A DNA stretch of 64,000 nucleotides from Arcobacter lacus (lineage in GTDB: Bacteria; Campylobacterota; Campylobacteria; Campylobacterales; Arcobacteraceae): NCBI RefSeq assembly GCF_003063295.1, contig NZ_MUXF01000019.1, forward strand, positions 367,919-431,918. The letters run 5' to 3'. The position numbers and the translations under genes were made by a program. The notes beneath the pieces were generated by a model. It searched no databases and had not been told where the DNA came from. It saw only the letters and a program-made list of their open reading frames with translations. Below, piece after piece: positions 15,300-24,435 of this stretch. Numbering within the stretch: the first letter of the stretch is position 1; the number at the start of each line of letters is the position of its first letter.

Positions 15300-16131
15300 T
15301 AAAATCTCCTACTAATGTTTTATTTATAGGTATATATTTAATATTTTTTATTTCTATTTCTTTTATTCCAAAACATTTATCTGCTCTTTCAAAAAAAGCT
15401 TTTTCAAGTTCCTTATTAAAAAATTCTTTATAAATATACCAAAACCATTGAAGTCCCAATATTTTAGGATAAGAACGAGGAATTGATAATGAATTTGGAT
15501 CTGATTCATGAAACCAAGTAGAAGTCCATTTGTTAGTATATGCAACATTAAGTCCAGGAATACTTAAAATTCTAAAAGCTAAATCTCTATCATTTGTACT
15601 TAATAATCCATTTCTAAACCCTTTAACTTTTTTCAAAATTTCAAAAGAAACAAAAGTATTAGAACCTTGCCATCCAGGATTTCCAACTAAAAAATCAGAA
15701 GAAAGTAAATTTGTAGGAATTTTTCTTTTAGAGACAATACCTTTTTTAATCATTCTCAAACCTGATATAACTACATCTGCGTTATTATTTTGAATTGCTA
15801 TATCATAATTAACTTTTAAATGTTCAGTATCCCAAGTATCATCATCATCTAATATTGATACATAACCAATAAAATTGACTTTAGATAAATAAAAAAGTCC
15901 TGTATTTAAGCTACCTGCAAGACCTTTTTCATATTTATTATTTAAAATAATATAATTTATATTTTTAAAATAATAATCAATTCTTTTTATATCTATTTTA
16001 GTAAATATTTTTCCATCATTAACTAAAATTAGTATATCAGGTTTTAAAATTTGATTACAAATACTTACAAAACATCTTGAGTATAAAGTTTCTCGTAAAT
16101 TTTGAGTTGTGATAATTACAGATATATTTAT
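15292..16131 (-). CDS. GT2-family glycosyltransferase with apparent ATA start
   Basis: The frame is open from 16131 to 15292 and encodes about 279 residues. The N-terminal GT-A fold is complete: SVIITTQNLRETLYSRCF, ILILVNDG, YEKGLAGSLNTGL and the metal-binding ILDDDDTW. The C-terminal half has GNPGWQGSNTF and NDRDLAFRIL. A stop (TAA) lies four codons upstream of 16131. The first ATG/GTG/TTG in frame is the TTG at 15759, which would remove the catalytic half. ATA at 16131 lies 6 nt after AAGGA, ideal spacing, so ATA is the best start. It precedes the radical SAM gene with an 8-bp overlap. Acceptor unknown. Confidence 0.7.
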   Translation of the reverse strand: MNISVIITTQNLRETLYSRCFVSICNQILKPDILILVNDGKIFTKIDIKRIDYYFKNINYIILNNKYEKGLAGSLNTGLFYLSKVNFIGYVSILDDDDTWDTEHLKVNYDIAIQNNNADVVISGLRMIKKGIVSKRKIPTNLLSSDFLVGNPGWQGSNTFVSFEILKKVKGFRNGLLSTNDRDLAFRILSIPGLNVAYTNKWTSTWFHESDPNSLSIPRSYPKILGLQWFWYIYKEFFNKELEKAFFERADKCFGIKEIEIKNIKYIPINKTLVGDFSV

Positions 16132-16171
16132 CTTTAGTCCTTATTCAGTTATTTATAGGTATTTATATTGG

Positions 16172-16708
16172 TTATTTCTCTTTAAATATTATTTCATTTA
16201 CATCATATTCTTTTAAAGCTTCTGAAATTACTTTTTGAATATTCTTATCATTTAATACATCTTTAACCGACCAAACAAACTTATCATAAGTTAAAGCTGA
16301 TTCTTCTAAACCAACAAATCCTATTTTTACATTACTATTATTTACAGTAGGAGTTAAATTGCATTTATCTTCTAAAGAAGATTTTTTATAATATTCTGGA
16401 TAACAATAATTTACAAGATTTTCAAAGTTATTAATCATTGGAGGAACCCCTGCAGTTTTTGTCAAATAAAAATATTTTATTCCCTCTTTATCAAAAGTTT
16501 GAGCTGCTTTATTAATCATTAAAGCTATATTTTGAACTTCAATGATTTCATCTCCTGAACTTGTTTCAACACTACCATCAAATGAAATATAATCAACTTT
16601 ATTAGTGTTCTTATTTGGATATGCTTTCATTGGTATTTCATTTGGTGCACAAGCTGTAAATAACATTGTTATCAAAGATATACTTACTATATTTATAATT
16701 TTTTTCAT
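16172..16708 (-). CDS. putative lipoprotein
   Basis: A 178-residue protein with a lipoprotein signal (MLFTAC, lipidated Cys near residue 20). The mature part is mixed alpha/beta, has two further cysteines (NYCYPEYY and DKCNLTP), and is not a family I recognise. ATG follows GAGGAAA. It lies 15 bp after the gene at 16724 and 40 bp before the GT2 gene, so read-through into the island is possible. Confidence 0.7.
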   Translation of the reverse strand: MKKIINIVSISLITMLFTACAPNEIPMKAYPNKNTNKVDYISFDGSVETSSGDEIIEVQNIALMINKAAQTFDKEGIKYFYLTKTAGVPPMINNFENLVNYCYPEYYKKSSLEDKCNLTPTVNNSNVKIGFVGLEESALTYDKFVWSVKDVLNDKNIQKVISEALKEYDVNEIIFKEK

Positions 16709-16723
16709 GAATATTTTCCTCTT

Positions 16724-17221
16724 CTACTTAAATAACTTTTTTTGATCATCTGAAGCAATTTGTTTTACTTCATCACTAGTTATTTTATCATTTGAAACGA
16801 CTAATGAACCAATTAATGTAGCTTTTTTATCTTCATTTTCAGCCATAACTAAATAGATATATTCATTATCTTCAACAGCTTTATTATAAGCTCCTATACC
16901 AACCGCTGTTAATATTCCTAAACCAGCAGTAACCAAACCTCCATCTAAATTTCCAGCACTATTGCTAAATGTCCCAGCAGAAGCTTTTGCAATTTCAGTT
17001 GTTGCATCTAGAGTAAAATTAAATGTTTCTCCCATCAATTTGCTTCTAAAAATTTCATTATATTTTTTACTAAATTCTTCTGTTGTTCCACAAAAAATTT
17101 CTTTTGTTTGAGTATTTTTAGACAATTTCAAATCTAGTGTTTTTGCAGAAAAAACTTGTATTTCATTTGCAAATAAACAATTTGCCACCAATGATATACC
17201 TATAAATGATTTTTTTAACAT
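16724..17221 (-). CDS. exported protein of unknown function
   Basis: A 165-residue protein with a signal peptide (ending NCLFA, residue 18). A Gly/Ala-rich hydrophobic stretch (about 95-118, GLVTAGLGILTAVGIGAY) could be a membrane-inserted hairpin. SD GAGGGG is strong. Probably in one operon with the lipoprotein. No family recognised. Confidence 0.65.
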   Translation of the reverse strand: MLKKSFIGISLVANCLFANEIQVFSAKTLDLKLSKNTQTKEIFCGTTEEFSKKYNEIFRSKLMGETFNFTLDATTEIAKASAGTFSNSAGNLDGGLVTAGLGILTAVGIGAYNKAVEDNEYIYLVMAENEDKKATLIGSLVVSNDKITSDEVKQIASDDQKKLFK

Positions 17222-17257
17222 ACTTTTCCCCTCTTTACTAAATATATTTTTATTTTA

Positions 17258-17623
17258 TCAAATTCTTTTAATAAACTTTTTTTCAATCTCTAAATCATTT
17301 AAGTTTGAATTATCTTCATTTATAAATCCAAAGAAATATTTTTCATCTTTATATAAAACTTCAATTACCAAAATGTTATCGTCTTTATGATTTTCTACAA
17401 ACTTTTCTATTGCTTCAAATGCAGAATTTTTCCAGTACTTTTCAATTTCACTATTATTTCCTGCATCAAAAAACATACAATCTTCACACATAGAAAAAAG
17501 ATAATTTCCAGCACCTTCATATATTTCAAAAGAATTATTGTCATTATCTAATTTCTCATTTGTAAATGGGCAATATAAACTAAAATTTCCTATATTTTCA
17601 AGTTTTAATACTAATTTATTCAA
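17258..17623 (-). CDS. small cytoplasmic protein of unknown function
   Basis: A 121-residue acidic protein without signal peptide. Three cysteines (YCPFTNE and CEDCMFF) might bind metal. The start is TTG at 17623 after AAAAGGA, with a TATAAT -10 at 17650-17645. First gene of the leftward group that leads to the glycosyltransferase island. No family recognised. Confidence 0.6.
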   Translation of the reverse strand: MNKLVLKLENIGNFSLYCPFTNEKLDNDNNSFEIYEGAGNYLFSMCEDCMFFDAGNNSEIEKYWKNSAFEAIEKFVENHKDDNILVIEVLYKDEKYFFGFINEDNSNLNDLEIEKKFIKRI

Positions 17624-17729
17624 AAAAATCCTTTTTTTATTGGAATTATACTATATCAATAGCAATTAATTCTAGAAAACTTATATTTATTATCATATAA
17701 TTATAGAAAGGCTCTAACAAGGAAAAAAA

Positions 17730-20003
17730 ATGCTTTTAAAAAAAATTTCCTTAACGACTAGCTATATCATAGCTTTATCAATTTTGATAATTTGGTCAAC
17801 TTTTGCATTTTTCACTATGCATACACTTATATCTTCTCAAGAAATTTATGGAAAACTTATAAATTTAAGTGGAAAACAAAGAATGTTTTCTCAAAAAATT
17901 GCTTTACAAACACATTTGATAATAGAACATCAATCTGACATAAAAAGATTAGTATTTTTGCTTGAATCTATGAAAAATGATTATGATTTTATAAAAAACA
18001 ATTTAACTTCTACAGATTTAGATGATTTTTATTTTAAACAAAATGGCTTAGATGAACAAGTAGAACTTTTTTTTAGATTAGTTGAAGATTTTATAAATAA
18101 ACCAAATTTTGATGATTCAAAAAAAATCACTGAATTTAGTTTTGAATTACTAAAACCTTTACATGATGCAGTTTTTATGTTTGAAAAAGAAAATCAAGAT
18201 ATTGTAAAAAATTTAAAAAATAGAGAATCATATATTTATATAGGAACAATCTTAACTTTAATTTTAGAAGCAATTTTTATAATTTTTCCAATGATTCGTT
18301 CACACACTTCTTATATAGAAAAACTTGAAGATGAAATAATAAAAAGAACAAAAGATATTCAAATTTTTGCAAAAATCTTTGAAAATTCAAAAGAAGGAAT
18401 AATAATAACTGATGCAAGAAAAACTATTTTAAATGTCAATGATGCATTTGTTAATATCACTGGATTTTCAAAGGAAGAAACGATAGGAAAAACGCCTTTT
18501 ATTTTAAACTCTAAAAAACAAAATAGAGAATTTTACAAAAAAATGTGGAAAGATATTCACTCAAAAGGAATTTGGCAAGGTGAAATTATTAATAAAAGAA
18601 AAGATGGTAAAAATATAACTGAATTTTTAACAATTATGAAGTTATATGTTAAAAAAACCATCTATTATGTAAGTATATTTACAGATATTTCTGAAAAATT
18701 TTTAAATCAGCAAATGCTTGAATATTTAGCAACTCATGACAGTTTAACAGGACTTTTAAATAGAAATGAAATTTTATCTAAAATTGATTCTTCTATAAAT
18801 CAAGTTGAAAAAAATAAAAATTTATTAGCTTTAATTTTTATTGATTTAGATGATTTCAAAAAAATAAATGACACAATGGGACATGTAATGGGAGATAAAT
18901 TTTTAATAGATTTATCAACAAAACTCTCTTCTATTTTACAAAAAAAGGATACATTAGCCAGACTTGGTGGTGATGAATTTATCATATTGTTGGAAAATTT
19001 AGAAAAAATAGGTGATGAAAATTCTATTATAGAAAAACTAAAAGATATTTTTTCTAAACCAATTGTCATAGAAGGTAAAGAGTTTGATGTAAGTGCAAGT
19101 ATTGGTGTAGTTTTTTATCCTAATGATAATAGTGACGACTCTTCTTTACAAAATTTACTAAGAAAAGTAGATCTTGCAATGTATAAATCAAAAGAGAATG
19201 GAAAAAATAAAGTTATCTACTATAATAAAGAGTTAGAATCAAAATTTCAAACAAAACTATTATTAGAAAAAGATTTAAAAGAAGCACTAAAAAATAATAA
19301 ATTAGAGTTATGTTTACAAGCAAAAAAGAACTTTCATACAGAAAAAACAAATAGTGCAGAAGCACTTCTTAGATGGAATAATAATGGAGAAAATATATCA
19401 CCTAGTATTTTCATTCCTATTGCCGAAGAGAGTAACTTAATAAAAGAAATTGATGAATGGGTTGTAAATAAAAGCTTAGATTATTTAAAAGATTTGCACT
19501 CTTGTGGTCACCCTACTTTTATAATTGCTTTAAATATATCTGCAAAAACACTTTCAGATAAAAAATTTTTGGATTCTATCTTAAAAAGTATTTTACATAG
19601 TGGTTTAATAAATTTTATTGAAATTGAAATAACAGAAGGTATATTTATAGAAAATCTTGATAGAACTTCAAAAATAATTGAAAAAATGAAATCACAAGGA
19701 ATTTCAATTGCTTTAGATGATTTTGGTACAGGATATTCATCTTTTTCTTATCTACACAAATTATCTTTAAATAAATTAAAAATTGACAAATCTTTTATAA
19801 GTAATCTAAATAATGATTTGAAACAACAAGTTTTAGTTGATTCTATGATATCTTTTTCTAAGAAATTGGGAATTCAAGTAATTGCAGAAGGTATAGAAAC
19901 ATCAGAACAATATGAATGGTTAAAAAAACATAACTGCGACTATGGACAAGGTTATTTATTTAGCAAAGCCGTACCTTTAGATAAATTAAAAGAGCTACTT
20001 TAA
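17730..20003 (+). CDS. PilJ-type sensor, PAS, GGDEF and EAL protein
   Basis: A 757-residue membrane protein. TM1 is about 9-31; then comes a periplasmic PilJ-N-like segment with SGKQRMFSQKIALQ (about 48-61); TM2 is about 170-190. A PAS domain (about 210-320) is followed by GGDEF (about 330-490, ARLGGDEF intact) and EAL (about 505-755, with EALLRW, DDFGTGYSS and AEGIET). Both c-di-GMP catalytic motifs look intact; the inhibitory RxxD site reads QKKD, so product inhibition is probably lost. PilJ-N domains in some relatives sense nitrate/nitrite. TATAAT at 17696-17701 is a likely -10. Confidence 0.9.
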   Translation: MLLKKISLTTSYIIALSILIIWSTFAFFTMHTLISSQEIYGKLINLSGKQRMFSQKIALQTHLIIEHQSDIKRLVFLLESMKNDYDFIKNNLTSTDLDDFYFKQNGLDEQVELFFRLVEDFINKPNFDDSKKITEFSFELLKPLHDAVFMFEKENQDIVKNLKNRESYIYIGTILTLILEAIFIIFPMIRSHTSYIEKLEDEIIKRTKDIQIFAKIFENSKEGIIITDARKTILNVNDAFVNITGFSKEETIGKTPFILNSKKQNREFYKKMWKDIHSKGIWQGEIINKRKDGKNITEFLTIMKLYVKKTIYYVSIFTDISEKFLNQQMLEYLATHDSLTGLLNRNEILSKIDSSINQVEKNKNLLALIFIDLDDFKKINDTMGHVMGDKFLIDLSTKLSSILQKKDTLARLGGDEFIILLENLEKIGDENSIIEKLKDIFSKPIVIEGKEFDVSASIGVVFYPNDNSDDSSLQNLLRKVDLAMYKSKENGKNKVIYYNKELESKFQTKLLLEKDLKEALKNNKLELCLQAKKNFHTEKTNSAEALLRWNNNGENISPSIFIPIAEESNLIKEIDEWVVNKSLDYLKDLHSCGHPTFIIALNISAKTLSDKKFLDSILKSILHSGLINFIEIEITEGIFIENLDRTSKIIEKMKSQGISIALDDFGTGYSSFSYLHKLSLNKLKIDKSFISNLNNDLKQQVLVDSMISFSKKLGIQVIAEGIETSEQYEWLKKHNCDYGQGYLFSKAVPLDKLKELL

Positions 20004-20731
20004 TACAACTTTTATATCATCCATACTCTTAAAATCTATGAACTCGTTTAATAACCCCACGAGTTCAACAACTTCACTATTTTTCATTCTTATACAACCA
20101 CTTGATTCATAACTTCCAATTGTTTTTTCATTGATTGTTCCATGTATTCTAAAAGTCTCTTTTCCATCAACTTTATGAGTTAAATTTATTTTTGCGCTTC
20201 CCATATAGTTTAATTTATCACCTGCTTTTACAACTTTTGGTAAATCAATACCTCTTTTTTTGAAACTTTCTATTGTATCAACAGTTGGATACCAAACAGG
20301 TTTAGTGTGATTGAAGTTATCTGTCCAACTCCTAAAGGTTTTTTAATATCTTTTTTTGCTGTTGAAACTTTATATGTTTTTAGATTTTTAATTTTTTTAT
20401 CATATTTTGCGTTTACTTTCATCAAATTTTTTGAAGAATCAACTTCAATAATCAAACTATCATAAGCTCCCATAGGCGATAACAAATTATCAACTTTTTT
20501 AAAAGTAGAAAGTTTTGGAGTGTATCTAGTTATATCTTTTGTTCCAATAACTGAAAAGTCTTCAAAAAATTTTTCTTCATCAAAAGAGATTTTTTTTATG
20601 TTTATCTGTTCCTTTAAATAATTTGAAGTTTTTATCAAAAACTCTTTTACTTCAAAGATAGAATCTTTTTCACTATTTGCATATAAATAGCTAGAAAAAA
20701 TGATAAAAAATAAAAAAATATTTTTTATCAT
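19995..20731 (-). pseudogene. L,D-transpeptidase broken by a single-base deletion
   Basis: Two adjacent frames make one L,D-transpeptidase. The first (20731-20270) has a signal peptide and reaches KKPLGVGQITSITLN. The second carries PVWYPTVDTIESFKKRG, YMGSAKINLTH, IHGT and the catalytic SSGCIRM. Restoring one C in the AAACC/TG run near 20298-20300 joins the parts as ...TLNPVWYPT..., so the lesion is a one-base loss. The catalytic His and Cys are intact, implying a recent mutation, phase variation or a sequencing error. The family cross-links peptidoglycan or anchors lipoproteins. Its tail overlaps the GGDEF/EAL gene by 9 bp. Confidence 0.8.
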
Positions 20732-20892
20732 TCAGTTGCTTCGTGAATCGATTTTTTTACAGAATGATAAACATCACTTGAAGTATCTTTTGTAGTTTCC
20801 CAAGCTTTGTTACTATCTTGTTTTATTCCTGTCCAAGTCGCACAACCTTGAAAAAAAACTATAAGAATAGTTAATAATATATATTTTATCAT
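20728..20892 (-). CDS. small lipoprotein, 54 residues
   Basis: A short gene with AGGAGAG before the ATG at 20892. The product has a lipoprotein signal (VFFQGC, lipidated Cys near residue 18) and a short polar tail rich in Lys, Asp and Ser, like entericidin-sized lipoproteins. The stop overlaps the L,D-transpeptidase start as ATGA, so the two are translationally coupled. A role at the envelope with the transpeptidase is inference. Confidence 0.6.
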   Translation of the reverse strand: MIKYILLTILIVFFQGCATWTGIKQDSNKAWETTKDTSSDVYHSVKKSIHEATE

Positions 20893-20990
20893 TACTTAAC
20901 TCTCCTGAAAAATAAATTTATATTTATAGTTATACCATTTTTTAATATTAAATAAAATTAAGAATTTTAGGCATTTCATTAATTGGTTTT

Positions 20991-20999
20991 TGGTACAAT
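20991..20999 (+). promoter_or_regulatory. extended -10 of the trans-sulfuration genes
   Basis: TGGTACAAT is an extended -10 with 22 nt to the ATG at 21022; AGGA lies between. Confidence 0.5.
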
Positions 21000-21021
21000 T
21001 GCCAAAAAAATTAGGATTATT

Positions 21022-22173
21022 ATGAGTGAACAAATAGAAACAACATTGAGCCATATTTCAAAATTTGCACCTTTTGAGGATGTTTATGGAGCATCACATT
21101 TTCCTATCTATAATACTGGAACTTTTGATTTAAAAAAACAAAAAGGTGAAAAAATCTATGATTATACAAGAAGTGACAATCCTACAAGAGAAACTTTAGA
21201 AAATCTTTTTACTTATGTTGAAAAAGGTGCTGGTTGCGTTTGTACACATACAGGAATTGCAGCTGTTTCACTTCTATTTGAAACTGTTCTAAAAGCAAAT
21301 GCTTCTGTTTTAGTAGAAGCTGATTGTTATGGTGGAACATTTAGACTTCTTAAAGTTTTTAAAGAAAAGTATAATATTCAAGTTCATTTTGCAAATTTTT
21401 GTGATGAAGATATGGTTGAACATATTTTAAAAACTCATAATATAGACTTAGTTTTATGTGAAAGTCCTACAAATCCTGGATTAAAAATCATTGATTTAGA
21501 AAAAATTGCAACAATATCACATAAATATAACTCTTTATTTGCTGTTGATAATTCACTTGCAACTTTTATAAGCCAAAAACCACTTGAACTTGGAGCTGAT
21601 TTTTCACTATTTTCTACTACAAAATATATAAGTGGTCACGGTAGCGTAGTTGCAGGAGCAATAGTTGCTAAAACAAAAGAGTTAAGTCAACAAATTCACT
21701 ATTATGCAAATGCTTTAGGAAGAAGTCAAAATCCATTTGATGTATTTTTAATAAGCCTTGGTATTCCAACACTAAAAGTTAGAATGAAAGAACATCAAGA
21801 AAACTCTATAGAAATTGCAAAATTTTTAGAAAAACAAGAATATATAATAAAAGTTACGCACCCTGCACTTCCAAGCCATCCACAATATGAGTTAGCAAAA
21901 AAACAAATGGCATTTATTCCTGGAGTTTTTTGTGTAGATTTTAAAAGTGTTGAATTAGCAGAAAAGTTCATAGAAAAAACAAAACTTTTTGGTGAAAAAT
22001 GCTCTTTTGGAAGCCCTGATAGTAGAGTTGAAATTCCTGCAAAAATTTCTCATGCAAGTTTTTCAAAAGAAGAGTTAAAAGCTATTGGAATAAGTGATAG
22101 TACAGTTAGATTTTCTATTGGTTTAGAAAATGTACAAGATTTAATAAAAGATATAGAACAAGCAGTAAGATAA
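21022..22173 (+). CDS. trans-sulfuration PLP enzyme (MetB/MetC family)
   Basis: About 383 residues of the Cys/Met-metabolism PLP family. Markers are YTRSDNPTRETLE, HTGIAAVSLL, CESPTNPGLKIIDLE, AVDNSLATF and the PLP lysine in STTKYISGHGSVVAGA. I take the ATG at 21022, which follows AGGA, over an upstream TTG in the promoter. The second family member begins 1 bp after its stop. It is a cystathionine gamma-synthase, beta-lyase or O-acyl-homoserine sulfhydrylase; sequence alone does not separate these. Confidence 0.85.
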   Translation: MSEQIETTLSHISKFAPFEDVYGASHFPIYNTGTFDLKKQKGEKIYDYTRSDNPTRETLENLFTYVEKGAGCVCTHTGIAAVSLLFETVLKANASVLVEADCYGGTFRLLKVFKEKYNIQVHFANFCDEDMVEHILKTHNIDLVLCESPTNPGLKIIDLEKIATISHKYNSLFAVDNSLATFISQKPLELGADFSLFSTTKYISGHGSVVAGAIVAKTKELSQQIHYYANALGRSQNPFDVFLISLGIPTLKVRMKEHQENSIEIAKFLEKQEYIIKVTHPALPSHPQYELAKKQMAFIPGVFCVDFKSVELAEKFIEKTKLFGEKCSFGSPDSRVEIPAKISHASFSKEELKAIGISDSTVRFSIGLENVQDLIKDIEQAVR

Positions 22174-22174
22174 G

Positions 22175-23671
22175 ATGAATAAAACAATTTTTAATCCCAT
22201 TCCTTGTGGGCAAACTTTACCTTTAAACAATATTCACGCAGTTTCGGTTAGTATGCCAAACTTACAAGATGTGATTGATTATGAAGAACAAACGCCTGAA
22301 ATTTTAGAAAAAATCACAACGGCATATCCTAGATTTATCATTCATCCTTATTTAAAACTTTTAGCTAATTATTTAAAAGAAAAGTACGAAGTTTGTGACA
22401 ACTATGAATTAATCCTTTTAAGTTCACAAAAAGCTGTAAAAGCTGTAAGTTGCAGATATTTTATACATAATAAATTTGAATTTGATGAACCTTTTGGAGT
22501 TATAAAAGTTTTAAAAGGAAGACAATATCAAAAGGTTTTAAAGTTTATTCAACATCTTGGATATAACTTATCTTCGAGATTGGCACAAGATTATTTATAT
22601 AAAGTTGGAGTTATTTCAAAACTTCACGAAGAAGAACTAGAAAGTGAATCAAAAGCGAAAGAAATTCTAGTTTCGAGTCTATCAAAAGCATATAAACAAC
22701 CAGAAAAAAATATATGTTTAAATCCATCTGGAATGAATGCAATGTATTGCGTTTTAAAAGGAATCAAAAATATCCAAGCGAGAAATGGAAGAACTGTTTT
22801 AGTACAACTAGGTTGGTTATATCTTGATACTATGAATATAGTAAATCACTATTTTGAAGAGAGTAAAATTTTCTATGATATTACAAAATTAGATTTACTT
22901 GAAGAGTTTTTAAAAAAAGATGGTTTAAGTGTATCTGCAATAGTTACAGAAATTCCTACAAATCCATTAGTACAAACTGTTGATTTAGAAAAACTGAAAA
23001 CTCTTTGTGATACTTATAATATTCCTTTAGTTATTGATTCTACTTTTGCAACTCCATATAACCTTGATTTAAATCCATATGCTGATATTTATGTAGAATC
23101 TTTGACAAAATTTGCCTGTGGAAATGCTGATGTTTTAATGGGTGCAGTCATTTTGAATCAAAATTCAAAAATTTCACATATCTCTTATGAATTTTTCAAA
23201 CATGCTGATGAACCGTATATAAAAGATATTCAAAGAATTGCTTTTCAAATAAAAGATTATGAAAAAAGAGTTAAAAAAATAAGTCAAAATACAAAACAAT
23301 TAGCTTTTTATTTAGAAAATGCTCCATTTATAGACAAAGTTTTTTATTGTTTAAGTCCAGATTATAAAGATAATTACAAAAAACTTATGATTGATGATAA
23401 TAGTTTATGTGGAATTATCTCAATCACATTTAAAAAAGATTTTCAAAAAGTTTATGATAGTTTAAACTTTCCAAAAGGTCCAAGTTTGGGAACTGAATTT
23501 ACACTTCTGATGCCATATACTTATCTTGCACACTATGATTTAATCTCAAGTGAAAATGGCAAAGAGTTTTTAAAACAGATAAATCTTCCAATAGAACTTT
23601 TAAGAATTTCAGTAGGAATAGAACCAATAGAAGAGATAATAAAAGAGTTTGAAAAGATAAATCAAATCTAA
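22175..23671 (+). CDS. long trans-sulfuration PLP enzyme (cystathionine gamma-synthase-like)
   Basis: A 498-residue enzyme, about 100 residues longer than standard MetB, with an N-terminal extension (1-165) before the PLP domain. The PLP part shows LNPSGMNAMYCVLKGI, EIPTNPLVQTVDLEKL, VIDSTFATPYN and the lysine in ESLTKFACGNADVLMG. The extension and motifs remind me of the long fungal-type cystathionine gamma-synthases. Operon with the gene before it (1 bp gap). The two adjacent enzymes may do successive steps from homoserine ester to homocysteine (inference). Confidence 0.8.
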   Translation: MNKTIFNPIPCGQTLPLNNIHAVSVSMPNLQDVIDYEEQTPEILEKITTAYPRFIIHPYLKLLANYLKEKYEVCDNYELILLSSQKAVKAVSCRYFIHNKFEFDEPFGVIKVLKGRQYQKVLKFIQHLGYNLSSRLAQDYLYKVGVISKLHEEELESESKAKEILVSSLSKAYKQPEKNICLNPSGMNAMYCVLKGIKNIQARNGRTVLVQLGWLYLDTMNIVNHYFEESKIFYDITKLDLLEEFLKKDGLSVSAIVTEIPTNPLVQTVDLEKLKTLCDTYNIPLVIDSTFATPYNLDLNPYADIYVESLTKFACGNADVLMGAVILNQNSKISHISYEFFKHADEPYIKDIQRIAFQIKDYEKRVKKISQNTKQLAFYLENAPFIDKVFYCLSPDYKDNYKKLMIDDNSLCGIISITFKKDFQKVYDSLNFPKGPSLGTEFTLLMPYTYLAHYDLISSENGKEFLKQINLPIELLRISVGIEPIEEIIKEFEKINQI

Positions 23672-23683
23672 TTTATTTATCTT

Positions 23684-24349
23684 CTAAAAAACTAACTTAT
23701 ACCCTACTCCATACTCTGTTAGAAGATATTTGGGATTTGATGCATTGTCTGCTAGTTTTATTCTAATATTTTTAATGTGATAGTCTAAACTTCTATCACT
23801 TTGAATAATCGAAGATAAAAAGTCTAATAAGTTTTCTCTTTTTACTATTTGATTTTTATGTTTTATTAAAAAAGACAAAATCTCAAACTCTGTTTTTGTC
23901 AATTTTAGAGGTTCTTCATTAAATGAAATTACATTATCATTTATTTCAAATGATGATTTTTTTGTAGTATTTGATATAAAATTGGAACTATTTTTTAGTT
24001 GAACCCAAATTCGAGCTTCTAACTCTTCAGGATCAATTGGTTTAACCATATAATCACTTGCACCCAATTTAAAAGCTTGAAGTTTTGTATTTTTATCTGA
24101 ATAAGCACTTAAAACTAAAATAGGAATATTCTTTTTATTTTTATTTACAAATTTTAATACTTCAAAACCATTAAAATCTGGTAAGTTTATATCTAATAAT
24201 ATAATAGAGTATTTATTAAAATTTATGCTAGAAATAGCATCAGTAACTGTGTTCACAATATCGACATTAAAGTCAAATTCTTGTAAAAAATCTCTGATTA
24301 ACAAAGCACTATTATCATCATCTTCTACTAATAAAATTTTATATTCCAT
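23684..24349 (-). CDS. OmpR/PhoB-type response regulator
   Basis: A 221-residue regulator. The receiver (1-118) has acidic EDDD at 9-12, the phospho-acceptor in LLDINLPD and the lysine in YMVKPIDPEE. The C-terminal winged helix contains LTKTEFEILSFLIKHKNQIV, RSLDYHIKNIRIKL and LTEYGVGYKL. ATG at 24349; it diverges from the chemoreceptor gene. No kinase is adjacent; the sensor kinase at 30110-32959 is a possible partner by proximity only. Confidence 0.9.
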   Translation of the reverse strand: MEYKILLVEDDDNSALLIRDFLQEFDFNVDIVNTVTDAISSINFNKYSIILLDINLPDFNGFEVLKFVNKNKKNIPILVLSAYSDKNTKLQAFKLGASDYMVKPIDPEELEARIWVQLKNSSNFISNTTKKSSFEINDNVISFNEEPLKLTKTEFEILSFLIKHKNQIVKRENLLDFLSSIIQSDRSLDYHIKNIRIKLADNASNPKYLLTEYGVGYKLVF

Positions 24350-24356
24350 TTTTATT

Positions 24357-24407
24357 TCCCTCTGATTCCTCAGATTTTACTATTAGTTTACTTACATTTT
24401 AATATTA
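24357..24407 (+). repeat. upstream repeat, copy 1 of the chemoreceptor pair
   Basis: From 24361 to 24407 this matches 26477-26523 at 43 of 47 positions without gaps. It includes the inverted repeat TCTGA-TTCC-TCAGA. It lies 29 bp before the first chemoreceptor ATG and probably holds the promoter. Confidence 0.75.
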
Positions 24408-24435
24408 GAATTAGATTATTTATTTAGGAGAAGAT

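Noticed and set aside
15292-15759. Short 155-residue frame taken as the whole gene
   Set aside because: The frame stays open upstream to 16131 and encodes the missing GT2 catalytic half, so the short version is a start-site artefact.
19995-20204. Separate small gene encoding the SSGC segment
   Set aside because: It is the 3' part of the frameshifted L,D-transpeptidase; upstream codons in the same frame continue the domain without a start.
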